A DNA stretch of 64,000 nt from Sphingomonas citri (GTDB taxonomy: Bacteria > Pseudomonadota > Alphaproteobacteria > Sphingomonadales > Sphingomonadaceae), in the NCBI RefSeq assembly GCF_019429485.1, contig NZ_JAHXZN010000011.1, positions 21,810 through 85,809 on the forward strand, read 5' to 3'. The notes below the pieces were generated by a model that saw nothing but the letters and a program-made list of their open reading frames with translations, was not told the origin of the DNA and did not search any database. How positions within the stretch are numbered: the stretch's first letter is position 1; every line of letters begins with the position of its first letter. Positions 43,475 to 51,152 of this stretch are shown piece by piece. The translations under genes were made by a program, and so were the position numbers.

Positions 43475-44416
43475 TCACTCCCCCATGCGGAGGGGCTTCT
43501 TCCACCAAGACAGCGTGTGCGCGTCGTGCGCGCTGGTCCACAACCCGGCGCGCGTGTAGCGTAGCGCGCCGCTGCCCGCCGCCGCGCCGACGCGCGCGGT
43601 GATCGCGAGCGAGGCGGGATCGATGACGACGAAGGTCTGCCCGGCGGTGGTGCGCAGCCAGACCTTGCCGCCGCCCGCGTCGATGTCGCCATAGGCGAGC
43701 GTCGCGTCGACCTTGACCCGCCCCGTCACGTCGCCGCTCGCCGGATCGACGCGCGCGACCGTGCCGTCGCCCTGCTCCTGCACCCACACCGCGCCCTCGC
43801 CCGCGACCAGGAAGCCGGGCTCGCGCCCCAGGGCGGTGCGGTGGACGACGGTGTTGCTGGCGGGATCGATCTTCTGCAGGCTCTGCCCCGCGGCGCTGAC
43901 CGCCCACAGCGCGCCCATGCCGAAGGACAGGTAGAAGGTGCCGGGATCGACCGCGATCGACGCGGTCACGCGATCGGTGGCGGGATCGATCCGTGCGACC
44001 GCCCCCGCGGCGTCGCTCGCCAACCAGATCGAGCCCGCGCCCGCGACGACGTTGAGCTCGCCCTTGGGGTTGGCGATCCCCGTGGGGATGGTCGCGGTGA
44101 TCCGGGCGGTGCGCAGGTCGATCCGATGGAGGTTGAGCGCGGTGCAGTCCGCCACCCAGAGCGACCCGTAGGCGACCGTCATCGCGCCGCACGGCCGCGC
44201 CATCGCCACCTCGGCGAGCTTGCCGCGACGTGACCAGCGCTCGACGCGGCCTTTGTTGGTGGCCCACACCGAATCGCCGTCGACCGCGAGGAAGTCCGCG
44301 AAGCCGGGGACCTGGATCACCTGCTCGCGCGGCGTCGTCGTCCGGGCCGGCGCCGCGCCCGCCAGCAGCGTGAACAATCCCATCGTCGCCGCGTGCGCCG
44401 CCGCTCGCGAGGTCAA
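43475..44416 (-). CDS. Exported beta-propeller protein (Vgb/YncE-like)
   Basis: A protein of about 313 residues with six or seven repeated blades of the virginiamycin B lyase/YncE/NHL type, for example GDSVWATNKGRVERW, AYGSLWVADC, GAGSIWLASDAAGAVARIDPA, GEGAVWVQEQGDGTVARVDP and GGGKVWLRTTAG. The repeats mark a propeller fold but do not show a catalytic site, so a binding role is as likely as lyase activity. I favour the TTG at 44416, overlapping the upstream stop and preceded by GGAGG seven bases away, giving a signal peptide; the ATG at 44383 is the alternative. It is coupled to the fatty acid hydroxylase-family gene. Confidence 0.75.
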   Translation of the reverse strand: MTSRAAAHAATMGLFTLLAGAAPARTTTPREQVIQVPGFADFLAVDGDSVWATNKGRVERWSRRGKLAEVAMARPCGAMTVAYGSLWVADCTALNLHRIDLRTARITATIPTGIANPKGELNVVAGAGSIWLASDAAGAVARIDPATDRVTASIAVDPGTFYLSFGMGALWAVSAAGQSLQKIDPASNTVVHRTALGREPGFLVAGEGAVWVQEQGDGTVARVDPASGDVTGRVKVDATLAYGDIDAGGGKVWLRTTAGQTFVVIDPASLAITARVGAAAGSGALRYTRAGLWTSAHDAHTLSWWKKPLRMGE

Positions 44417-45312
44417 GCGGCGGCCTCCGCGCCGTCGCGCTCGCGCCGGTCGTCGGTTGCCTGGTAGCGCGCGATCAGCGGGCGCGCGGGGAAGAGGAAC
44501 TGCTCGCCGATCGAGAGTCGCCGACGCTCGCCCTGACCGACGACCTCGGCCTCGCCCTCGCCGAAGGTGCCGAAGATCCGATCCAGCAGGATCAGCGAGT
44601 TGCCGTAATTGCACCGCGTCTCCGCATAGCCGGTCGAGTGGTGCAGGCTGTGATGGCGGATCGTTGTAAAGACGAAGGCGTACCAGCGCGGCGGGTCGAA
44701 CCGCGTGTTGGCATGCGCGAAGGTGGAGACCACCGCCAGCACGTTGAGCGCGCAGAACATCGCCGGCTGCGGCAGATCGAACAGCGCCAGCACGCTGAGG
44801 CTGATCAGGAACAGCTCGATCGGGTTGCCGACCGCGCCCTTCATCGCATTGAGCTGGGTGAGGTGGTGGTGCGGCGCATGGGTCGACCAGAAGAACGCCT
44901 GGTTGTGCATCAGGCGGTGCATCCAATATTGCCCGAACTCGACCAGGAACACCGCCAGCGCCACCTGCGCCACGAACGGCAGATGCATTGCCCAGAGCGT
45001 CGTGATCCCGAGCCCGTGCTTCAGCGCGGTCAGCGGCTCGTCGGCGAGCGTCTTCGACGCCCAGGCGATCACCGTGTAGCTCAGCGTCACGTAGAAGACG
45101 TCGGTGAGGAACTCGCGCCAGGTGAGTCGCCAGCTGGCGTGTCGTTCGTTCACCCATTCCAGCGCCTGGATCGCCGCTGTGGTCGAGAGCGTCGCGATCA
45201 CGATCGACCAGGCGCTGCCCGTCCACGCCGCCGGCGCGAGTGCCCAGAACAGCAGCACGGCCGCGACCATCACCGGCTGCACGTAGCTCATCATCGCCTG
45301 CTTCATCGTCAC
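44413..45312 (-). CDS. Sterol desaturase/fatty acid hydroxylase-family membrane di-iron enzyme
   Basis: A 299-residue integral membrane protein with four or five hydrophobic segments and the histidine clusters of the di-iron hydroxylase family: HRLMH, HAPHH and HHSLHH (with GYAETRCNYG after it). These bind the non-haem di-iron centre that hydroxylates or desaturates lipids, carotenoids or sterol-like substrates. Start is GTG 45312 or ATG 45306. It is coupled to the beta-propeller gene by a four-base overlap. A second family member lies at 61153-62133. The lipid substrate is not apparent. Confidence 0.88.
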   Translation of the reverse strand: MTMKQAMMSYVQPVMVAAVLLFWALAPAAWTGSAWSIVIATLSTTAAIQALEWVNERHASWRLTWREFLTDVFYVTLSYTVIAWASKTLADEPLTALKHGLGITTLWAMHLPFVAQVALAVFLVEFGQYWMHRLMHNQAFFWSTHAPHHHLTQLNAMKGAVGNPIELFLISLSVLALFDLPQPAMFCALNVLAVVSTFAHANTRFDPPRWYAFVFTTIRHHSLHHSTGYAETRCNYGNSLILLDRIFGTFGEGEAEVVGQGERRRLSIGEQFLFPARPLIARYQATDDRRERDGAEAAA

Positions 45313-45397
45313 CTGCCCGAGCGCATCAGCGTCATGCCTGGTAGGCTAGAACAAGCGCCGCGCGGATCGCAGGTGGGCGAATGACGTAGCCGTCGCG

Positions 45398-46975
45398 TCA
45401 GTCGACCGGGATGCCCTGCCGGCGGAGGAAGGCGCGCGCCGGTTCCAGCGCCTCGGCGTGGCGGCGCCAGCGCCCGACCGCATCGCGGTACAACGGTCGG
45501 CGCACCTGCGCGGCGCTGGGTGTGGCCACTGGCGCGGCGTTCGCCTGAAAGTCGAGGCAGGCGTCGGACCAGCTCAGCCCGCAATGGTCCAGCAGCCGGC
45601 GCGTCTGTCCCGCCTGATCGTCGACCAGCGCCTCATAGCCGAGCTCGAGCACGCGCCCCGGCAGTGCGGCGCGCCAGATCGCCATCAGCCGGTCGAAGCG
45701 ATGGTAGTAAGCGGCGGTGTCGAGCAGGTCGTAGCTATAGTCGTAGTAGCGCGAGCCGATCGCGAACAGGTTGCGGAAGTTGGCGAGCACGGTGTCGAGC
45801 GGGTCGCGGCGCAGGCACACGATCGCCGCTCCCGGCAGCGCCCGCGCGATCGGACCGAGGTAGAGGAAGTTGCCGGGAAATTTGTCGACGAACCGGGGTC
45901 GGCGGCCCGGCACGTGCGGCGCGGAGCGGGCGAGATAGTCGCGACCGATCGCGCCGGCGTCGGCGTGCGACGCGGCGCGGATCGTATCGGGGTCGAGCAC
46001 CCGCCGGCCGCGCGTGCCGGCGGCGGCCTTGATCGCGAGCGGCAGTGCCTGCAGCTCCCCGGCGCTCTCCACGTCGGGGTGCGAGGACAGGATGCGGTCG
46101 ACCAAAGTGGTGCCGGTGCGCGGCATGCCGACGACGAACATCGGCGCCACGCCCGGCGGGTCGGATGTCGCTCGCGCAGCGAAAGCCGCCCAGCACGCCT
46201 CGATCGCATCGAAGACCGCTTCATCGTCGGCGAAGCGATAGGGCAAGGTGGCGCGGTGCTCGGCGTTGGCCTGCGCCAGCATCGCGAAGGCGGCGTGCGG
46301 GTCGGCGAGGTCGTCCAGCTCCTTGGCCAGCGCGTAGCCGAGCAGCAGCCGGTCGCGCGGCGCGGTGGCGGCGGCGTGCGCGGCGGTGAGGCGGTCGATG
46401 TGGTGGCGCTCGGGGGTCTGCCGCCGCAGTCCGGCGAGCAGGTGATGGGCGCGCGCATCCCCCGGCGCGCGCGCGATCAGTGCCTCCAGTGCGTCCTCGG
46501 CCTCCGCCTGCCGCCCGACGAAGCTCAGCGCGGCGGCGAGATTGTAGCGGAAGGCGGCGTTCGCCGGCTCGAGCCGGACCGCCGCGGCGAAGTGCGGCAG
46601 CGAGGCGGCATGATCGCCGAGCCGCGCGTAGACGCAGCCCATCGTGTCACGCCCCAGCGCGTCGCGCGGCGGCGCGGCCTCGGCCGCCGCCAGCGCGCGC
46701 GCGGCGTCACCGTCTCGCCGCACCAGCGTGTATAGCCGCGCGAGCTGGGCCTGGTATTCGCCGCGCCCCCCGCGCGCGACCGCCTGCTCGATCAGCGCGA
46801 TACCGCCGCTCACCTTGCCCAGCATCGCGGTCGCCAGGCCGGCGAGGAAGAAGGGCTCGGCCACCGCGGGAGCGGCGTGGCGCCAACGGTCGGCCGCGGC
46901 GAGCGCCGCCGTGATCTCGCCGCGCGCGAGGGCGCCGCGGATCGCGCTGGCCGTAGCGTCGGGCGGGCGGGCCAT
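45398..46975 (-). CDS. TPR-containing sulfotransferase-family protein
   Basis: A 525-residue protein. The first half has tetratricopeptide-like helical repeats (for example LGRDTMGCVYARLGDHAASL, PHFAAAVRLEPANAAFRYNL). The second half is a sulfotransferase domain: the 5'-phosphosulfate loop VVGMPRTGTTLVDRIL, the RFVDKFPGNFLYLGPI region, CLRRDPLDTVLANFRNLFA with the 3'-phosphate-binding Arg/Ser-type loop, and LELGYEALVDDQAGQTRRLL. It is expected to transfer sulfate from PAPS to a protein, lipid or sugar acceptor; the acceptor is unknown. TPR-sulfotransferases are frequent in sphingomonads. It lies seven bases before the LuxR-type regulator's stop, on the same strand. Confidence 0.88.
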   Translation of the reverse strand: MARPPDATASAIRGALARGEITAALAAADRWRHAAPAVAEPFFLAGLATAMLGKVSGGIALIEQAVARGGRGEYQAQLARLYTLVRRDGDAARALAAAEAAPPRDALGRDTMGCVYARLGDHAASLPHFAAAVRLEPANAAFRYNLAAALSFVGRQAEAEDALEALIARAPGDARAHHLLAGLRRQTPERHHIDRLTAAHAAATAPRDRLLLGYALAKELDDLADPHAAFAMLAQANAEHRATLPYRFADDEAVFDAIEACWAAFAARATSDPPGVAPMFVVGMPRTGTTLVDRILSSHPDVESAGELQALPLAIKAAAGTRGRRVLDPDTIRAASHADAGAIGRDYLARSAPHVPGRRPRFVDKFPGNFLYLGPIARALPGAAIVCLRRDPLDTVLANFRNLFAIGSRYYDYSYDLLDTAAYYHRFDRLMAIWRAALPGRVLELGYEALVDDQAGQTRRLLDHCGLSWSDACLDFQANAAPVATPSAAQVRRPLYRDAVGRWRRHAEALEPARAFLRRQGIPVD

Positions 46976-46982
46976 CGTCGAC

Positions 46983-47912
46983 CTACCGTGTCAGCGTGGT
47001 GACTGCGATCGCGGTGGCCGACGCGCGATTCTCCACCCCCATCTTCTCGAAGATCTGCTCGAGATGCTTGTTCACGGTGCGCGGGCTGATCTGTAGGATC
47101 TCGCTGACCTCGCGGTTCGGCTTGCCGCGGCTGATCCACAGCAGCACCTCGGCCTCGCGCGAGGTCAGGCCGTGCTGCGCGGCGAGGATCGTCTTCTCCT
47201 CGCCCTCGTGCCGCTCCGAGAGTCGGAACACCCATTGTGCCGCCGGCGTGCAGCGCAGCAGCCCGGCCTCCAGCGTGCGCTCGCCGACGGACACGGTGAC
47301 GCGCGCGCCCGGCGCGGGCGCGCTCGCTTGGAGCTGGCGCAGCGCGGCGGCGAAGGGCGCGGGCAGGGTGCCCGACGCCGCCGACCAGCCGGGGAACAGC
47401 CGCTCGAGCATCGCGCCCGCCACGGGGGTCAGCCACTGCGGCTCGCCCGCGCGATCGACCGCAAGCGCCGGCCGCCCGCTGGTGTCGAGCGCGAGCTGGC
47501 TGCCGTGCGCCACCCGCGCGGTGGCGAGATGGACGCGGATGCGCGCGAGCAGCTCGTCGAGCTCGATCGGCTTGCTGACGAAGTCGATCCCGCCGGCGTC
47601 GAGCGCGCGCACGACATGCTCGGTCTCGGTCAGGCCGGTCATGAAGATGATGGGGAGGTGCTGGAAGGCGGGGTTGGCCTTGATCTGCCGCGTCGTCTCG
47701 AATCCGTCGAGCTGCGGCATCACCGCGTCCATCAGGATCAGGTCGGGGGTGACGCGCTTCAGCAGATCGAGCGCGGCGCGCCCGTCGATCGCGATCAGCA
47801 CCGTCATGCCCGCGTCCTCGAGCGTGCTGGTCAGGAAGCGCAGCGCCTCGGGCGTGTCGTCCACCACCAGGACGACAGGTCGCGGGGCGTCGGCGGGGTC
47901 AGCGCGTCGCAT
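46983..47912 (-). CDS. LuxR/NarL-type response regulator with PAS-like middle region
   Basis: A 309-residue response regulator. The receiver (about 12-135) has VVLVVDDT, the phospho-acceptor Asp62 (LILMDAVMPQLDG), IIFMTGLTE and the Lys of FVSKPIE. A middle stretch of about 100 residues (LALDTSGRPALAVDRAGEPQ and on) resembles a small PAS-like module. The C-terminal helix-turn-helix is LuxR-type (LTSREAEVLLWISRGKPNRE, then ISPRTVNKHLEQIFEKMGVE). The ATG overlaps the kinase gene by 14 bases, so the two are partners. As the last gene of the urea/guanidine operon it probably controls that operon or related nitrogen genes. Confidence 0.9.
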   Translation of the reverse strand: MRRADPADAPRPVVLVVDDTPEALRFLTSTLEDAGMTVLIAIDGRAALDLLKRVTPDLILMDAVMPQLDGFETTRQIKANPAFQHLPIIFMTGLTETEHVVRALDAGGIDFVSKPIELDELLARIRVHLATARVAHGSQLALDTSGRPALAVDRAGEPQWLTPVAGAMLERLFPGWSAASGTLPAPFAAALRQLQASAPAPGARVTVSVGERTLEAGLLRCTPAAQWVFRLSERHEGEEKTILAAQHGLTSREAEVLLWISRGKPNREVSEILQISPRTVNKHLEQIFEKMGVENRASATAIAVTTLTR

Positions 47913-49371
47913 CGTCGATCGTGCCGAGCAGCGCGCGCAGGTCGAAGTCGCCGAGCTGCCGTCGCAGCACCGCAGCGAGCGCGTCGGCGGCGGGGATCGC
48001 GCCGGCGAAATCGTCGATCGCGCGCTCGACGCCGCGCACATGGCCGACCTCGGCGAGTTCGCGCACGCGCGCGAGCAGCGGCGCTGCCTCGGGCGGGAGG
48101 CCGTTCTCGGGCGCGGGGGCGTCCGGCGGAGCGATCGGCGCGGTCGGCGCGGCCTCCTCCCAGCGCAGGCGGAGCTGCGCGCCGATCACGGCGACGAGCG
48201 TGTCCAGCTCGACCGGCTTGGTGACGAAGGCGTCGTGGCTGCTGCGCCCGTCGCCGCCGACGCGGAAGGCGTGCGCGTCGGCCGAGACCATCACGATGCG
48301 CAGCACCGCGCCGTGCGCCGAGCGCAGCCGCTCGGCGACCTGCCAGCCGTTGAGCCCCGGCATCTGGATGTCGAGCAGGACGATGTCGGGTGTGACGTCG
48401 GCGGCGAGCGCGATGCCCTCGGCACCGTCCGCGGCGACGTGGACCACGAAGTCGAGCCCCCCGAGCAGCGCACGCAGGATATGACGCTGCGACGGGTCGT
48501 CGTCGATCACCAGCACGGTGCGACGTGGTCCCTCGTAGCCGATGATCCGCCCGCGCGCGCCGCGGCTCCGCGCCGGCGTGGCGAGCGAGGGCAGCATGGC
48601 ACGGAAGCGGAACGCGCTGCCGACCCCCGGCGTGCTGGTCACCGCCACGTCGCCCCCGAGCACGCGGGCGAGCACGCGCGTGATGGCGAGGCCGAGCCCG
48701 ATGCCGGGTTGGCGCTGCGCCGCCGCGAGGCTGCCGCGGTCGAACGGCTCGAAAATGCGATCCAGGTCCTCGGGCGCGATGCCGATGCCGGTGTCGATCA
48801 CCTCGATGTCGGCGACCTCGCTGCGGTAGCGGACCGCGAGCGTGACGTGACCCGCGGGCGTGTATTTGATCGCGTTGGAAACGAGGTTGATGAGGATCTG
48901 GCGCAGCCTCTTCTCGTCAGCCTTGACCTGATCGGGCAGCCGGTCGCGCACCTCGAGCGTCAGCGTCAGTCCCTTGGCGCTCGCCTGCATGCGGAACATG
49001 TCGACGACGTGCTGGAGCAAAGCGCGCAGATCGACGAGGTCCTGCCGGATCGTCAGCACGCCGCTCTCGATCCGCGAGATCTCGAGCAGGCCCTCGACCA
49101 GGTTGGTGACATGCTCGGCCGAGCGGCGGATGATCGAACCCGCCTCCGCGCCCGAGAGATTATGGTCGCGCTCGAGCAACTGGGCATAGCCGTAGATGAC
49201 GTTGAGCGGGGAGCGGATCTCGTGGCTGACCGCGACGAGGTAGCGCGTCTTGGCCTCGTTGGCCGCCTCGGCCGACTCCCGCGCGCGGCGCAGCTCGGCC
49301 AGCGCGCGCGCGTGCGCGGCGGGCTCGGCGCCGAGCGGCGCGCCGTCGATGGGGTCGGCCGCGGCGGTCAC
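47899..49371 (-). CDS. Soluble hybrid histidine kinase with receiver domain, coupled to allophanate hydrolase
   Basis: A 490-residue kinase without a membrane segment or input domain. A roughly 40-residue coiled-coil-like lead (LAELRRARESAEAANEAKTR) runs straight into the HisKA motif with His50 (AVSHEIRSPLNVIYGYAQLL). The ATPase domain has NLVSNAIKYTPAG, DTGIGIAPEDLDRIF and GIGLGLAITR. A receiver domain follows (VLVIDDDPSQR, then DIVLLDIQMPGLNGW, FVTKPVELD). The C-terminal roughly 90 residues are helical, but I see no HPt-type phospho-His motif. The GTG start overlaps the allophanate hydrolase stop (GTGA, 49368-49371). How it senses is unclear; input from a separate protein or metabolic state is inferred. 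Confidence 0.88.
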   Translation of the reverse strand: MTAAADPIDGAPLGAEPAAHARALAELRRARESAEAANEAKTRYLVAVSHEIRSPLNVIYGYAQLLERDHNLSGAEAGSIIRRSAEHVTNLVEGLLEISRIESGVLTIRQDLVDLRALLQHVVDMFRMQASAKGLTLTLEVRDRLPDQVKADEKRLRQILINLVSNAIKYTPAGHVTLAVRYRSEVADIEVIDTGIGIAPEDLDRIFEPFDRGSLAAAQRQPGIGLGLAITRVLARVLGGDVAVTSTPGVGSAFRFRAMLPSLATPARSRGARGRIIGYEGPRRTVLVIDDDPSQRHILRALLGGLDFVVHVAADGAEGIALAADVTPDIVLLDIQMPGLNGWQVAERLRSAHGAVLRIVMVSADAHAFRVGGDGRSSHDAFVTKPVELDTLVAVIGAQLRLRWEEAAPTAPIAPPDAPAPENGLPPEAAPLLARVRELAEVGHVRGVERAIDDFAGAIPAADALAAVLRRQLGDFDLRALLGTIDDATR

Positions 49372-51152
49372 GCCCCGGCCGGGCGGGAGAGGCCATCGAT
49401 GTACGCGCGCCAGCCGCCCAGCGCGGTGATGTCGCGCGCGCCCTCTATCGCGCGCGGCTCGGCGACGAAGCCTTTCACGACCGACCCGTCCGCCAGCGTC
49501 ACCGAGCCGATCGCGAGCGGCGCGGGCACCTCCACCACGAAGCTGCCGAAGGCGGCGACGTCGAGCTCGTACACCTCGACCGCGATCGCGGCGCCGCCGG
49601 CGGCATGGATCAGCGCCGGCTTGGGCGGGGTGCTGTTCGCGATCGCGTACAGGCGGTAGCTGGGCGCGGTGGTGGTGGCCGCGACCAGCCGCGCGTCGCG
49701 CGAGGTGAGTTGCCAGTGCAGCGGCATGCCCTCGAGATGGGCGCCGACGACGGCGAGCTTCACGGTGTCCATGCGATCCTCGATGTGGAGTGGAGGGGGA
49801 GGGGGCAGCGCGGCGTCGTCGAGATAGGCCTGCCCGGCGTCGAGCAGGGCCGCGTCGCTCCACGCGGGCGCGATCAGCGTGACGCCGAAGCCGGTGTCGT
49901 TGTCGCGCCAGCCCGCCGGCACGGCCAGCGCGGCCATGTCGAGCAGGTTCACGAAATTGGTGTAGAGCCCGAGGTTGCTGTTGAGCGCGATCGGCGCGGC
50001 GCGCATCTCGGCGATGCGGTAGATCGTCGGCGCGGTCGGCAGCGCGAGCAGGTCGACACGCCGCCACATCTCCTCCGCGGCGCGCTGCAGCTCGGCGAGG
50101 CGGTACTGGCCGCGGAACACGTCCACGCCGCTGGTGTCGCGCCCATCTTCCAGGATCGCCCGGACGGTCGGGTCGAACGCCTCGGGGCGCTCGTCGAGCA
50201 GCGGTCGCGCCGCGGCGACCCGCTCCGCCACCCACGGGCCGCCGTAGAGCAGCATCGCCGCCTCGCGCAGCGGCGTCACGTCGAGCTCGACCAGCTCGGC
50301 GCCCCGCGCGGCGAGCGTCGCCAGCGCGCGCTCGTACAAGCGCTCCGACGCGGCGTCGCCGAGGAATAGTCGCTGGTCGGGCCGCGGCACGCCGATGCGG
50401 CGCGGCGCGAGCGCGCGCTCGCCACCGCGGCGCGAATAGGGGTCGGCCGGGTCGAACCCGGCGACCACCGCGTCGACGATCCGTGCGTCTTCGACCGTGT
50501 GGGTGAGCACAGTGATACAGTCGAGCGTGCGGCAGGCGGGCACCAGCCCCGCCGTGCTCCACCGCCCCTTGGTCGGCTTGAGACCGATCAACCCGTTGAA
50601 GGCGGCGGGAACGCGGCCCGACCCGGCGGTGTCGGTGCCAAGCGCGAAGGCGACCAGCCCCGCCGCGACCGCCACCGCCGAGCCCGAGCTCGACCCGCCG
50701 CTGACATAGGCGCGGTTGAACACGCAGGCGGGCGCGCCATAGGGGCTGCGCGTGCCATTGAGCCCGGTGGCGAACTGGTCGAGGTTGGTCTTGCCCAGCG
50801 GCACCGCGCCCGCGGCGATCAGGCGCTCGACCACCTCGGCCGATACCGCGGGCGTATAGGCGAATTCGGGGCAGGCCGCGGTGGTCGGCGCCCCGGCGAG
50901 ATCGATGTTGTCCTTGATCGCGAAGGGCACGCCCGCGAGCGGCAGAGTCTCGCCCGCCGCCACGCGCGCGTCGACCGCGGCGGCGGCGCGCAGCACCGCC
51001 TCCTCGTCGAGCCGCGTGATCCAGACCGCGGGCTGCACCTCGGCATAGGCGACGATCCGCGCCAGCGCCTCGTGCGCGACCGCGACCGCGCTGGTCTCGC
51101 GCGCGTTGACCGCCGCGGCGAGCGGGGCGACGTGGAAAGGCGGCGCGCTCAT
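49368..51152 (-). CDS. atzF: Allophanate hydrolase
   Basis: A 594-residue amidase-signature enzyme that hydrolyses allophanate to two ammonia and two CO2. The Ser-cisSer-Lys triad is visible: Lys in GVPFAIKDNIDLAG, cis-Ser in YVSGGSSSGSA and nucleophile Ser in GTDTAGSGRVPAAFNG. TLDCITVLTHTVEDA follows. About 120 residues at the C-terminus (LAVVGAHLEGMPLHWQLTSR to SLTLADG-type sequence) form the AtzF-specific C-terminal domain that helps decarboxylation. The full length matches AtzF/DUR2-type enzymes. It overlaps the carboxylase gene upstream by ATGA and the hybrid kinase downstream by GTGA, completing the urea/guanidine-to-ammonia route. Confidence 0.93.
   Translation of the reverse strand: MSAPPFHVAPLAAAVNARETSAVAVAHEALARIVAYAEVQPAVWITRLDEEAVLRAAAAVDARVAAGETLPLAGVPFAIKDNIDLAGAPTTAACPEFAYTPAVSAEVVERLIAAGAVPLGKTNLDQFATGLNGTRSPYGAPACVFNRAYVSGGSSSGSAVAVAAGLVAFALGTDTAGSGRVPAAFNGLIGLKPTKGRWSTAGLVPACRTLDCITVLTHTVEDARIVDAVVAGFDPADPYSRRGGERALAPRRIGVPRPDQRLFLGDAASERLYERALATLAARGAELVELDVTPLREAAMLLYGGPWVAERVAAARPLLDERPEAFDPTVRAILEDGRDTSGVDVFRGQYRLAELQRAAEEMWRRVDLLALPTAPTIYRIAEMRAAPIALNSNLGLYTNFVNLLDMAALAVPAGWRDNDTGFGVTLIAPAWSDAALLDAGQAYLDDAALPPPPPLHIEDRMDTVKLAVVGAHLEGMPLHWQLTSRDARLVAATTTAPSYRLYAIANSTPPKPALIHAAGGAAIAVEVYELDVAAFGSFVVEVPAPLAIGSVTLADGSVVKGFVAEPRAIEGARDITALGGWRAYIDGLSRPAGA

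Noticed and set aside
46996..49659. 887-codon plus-strand frame across the kinase and regulator genes
   Set aside because: Compositionally biased shadow translation; the minus strand carries clear REC, HisKA, HATPase and LuxR domains.
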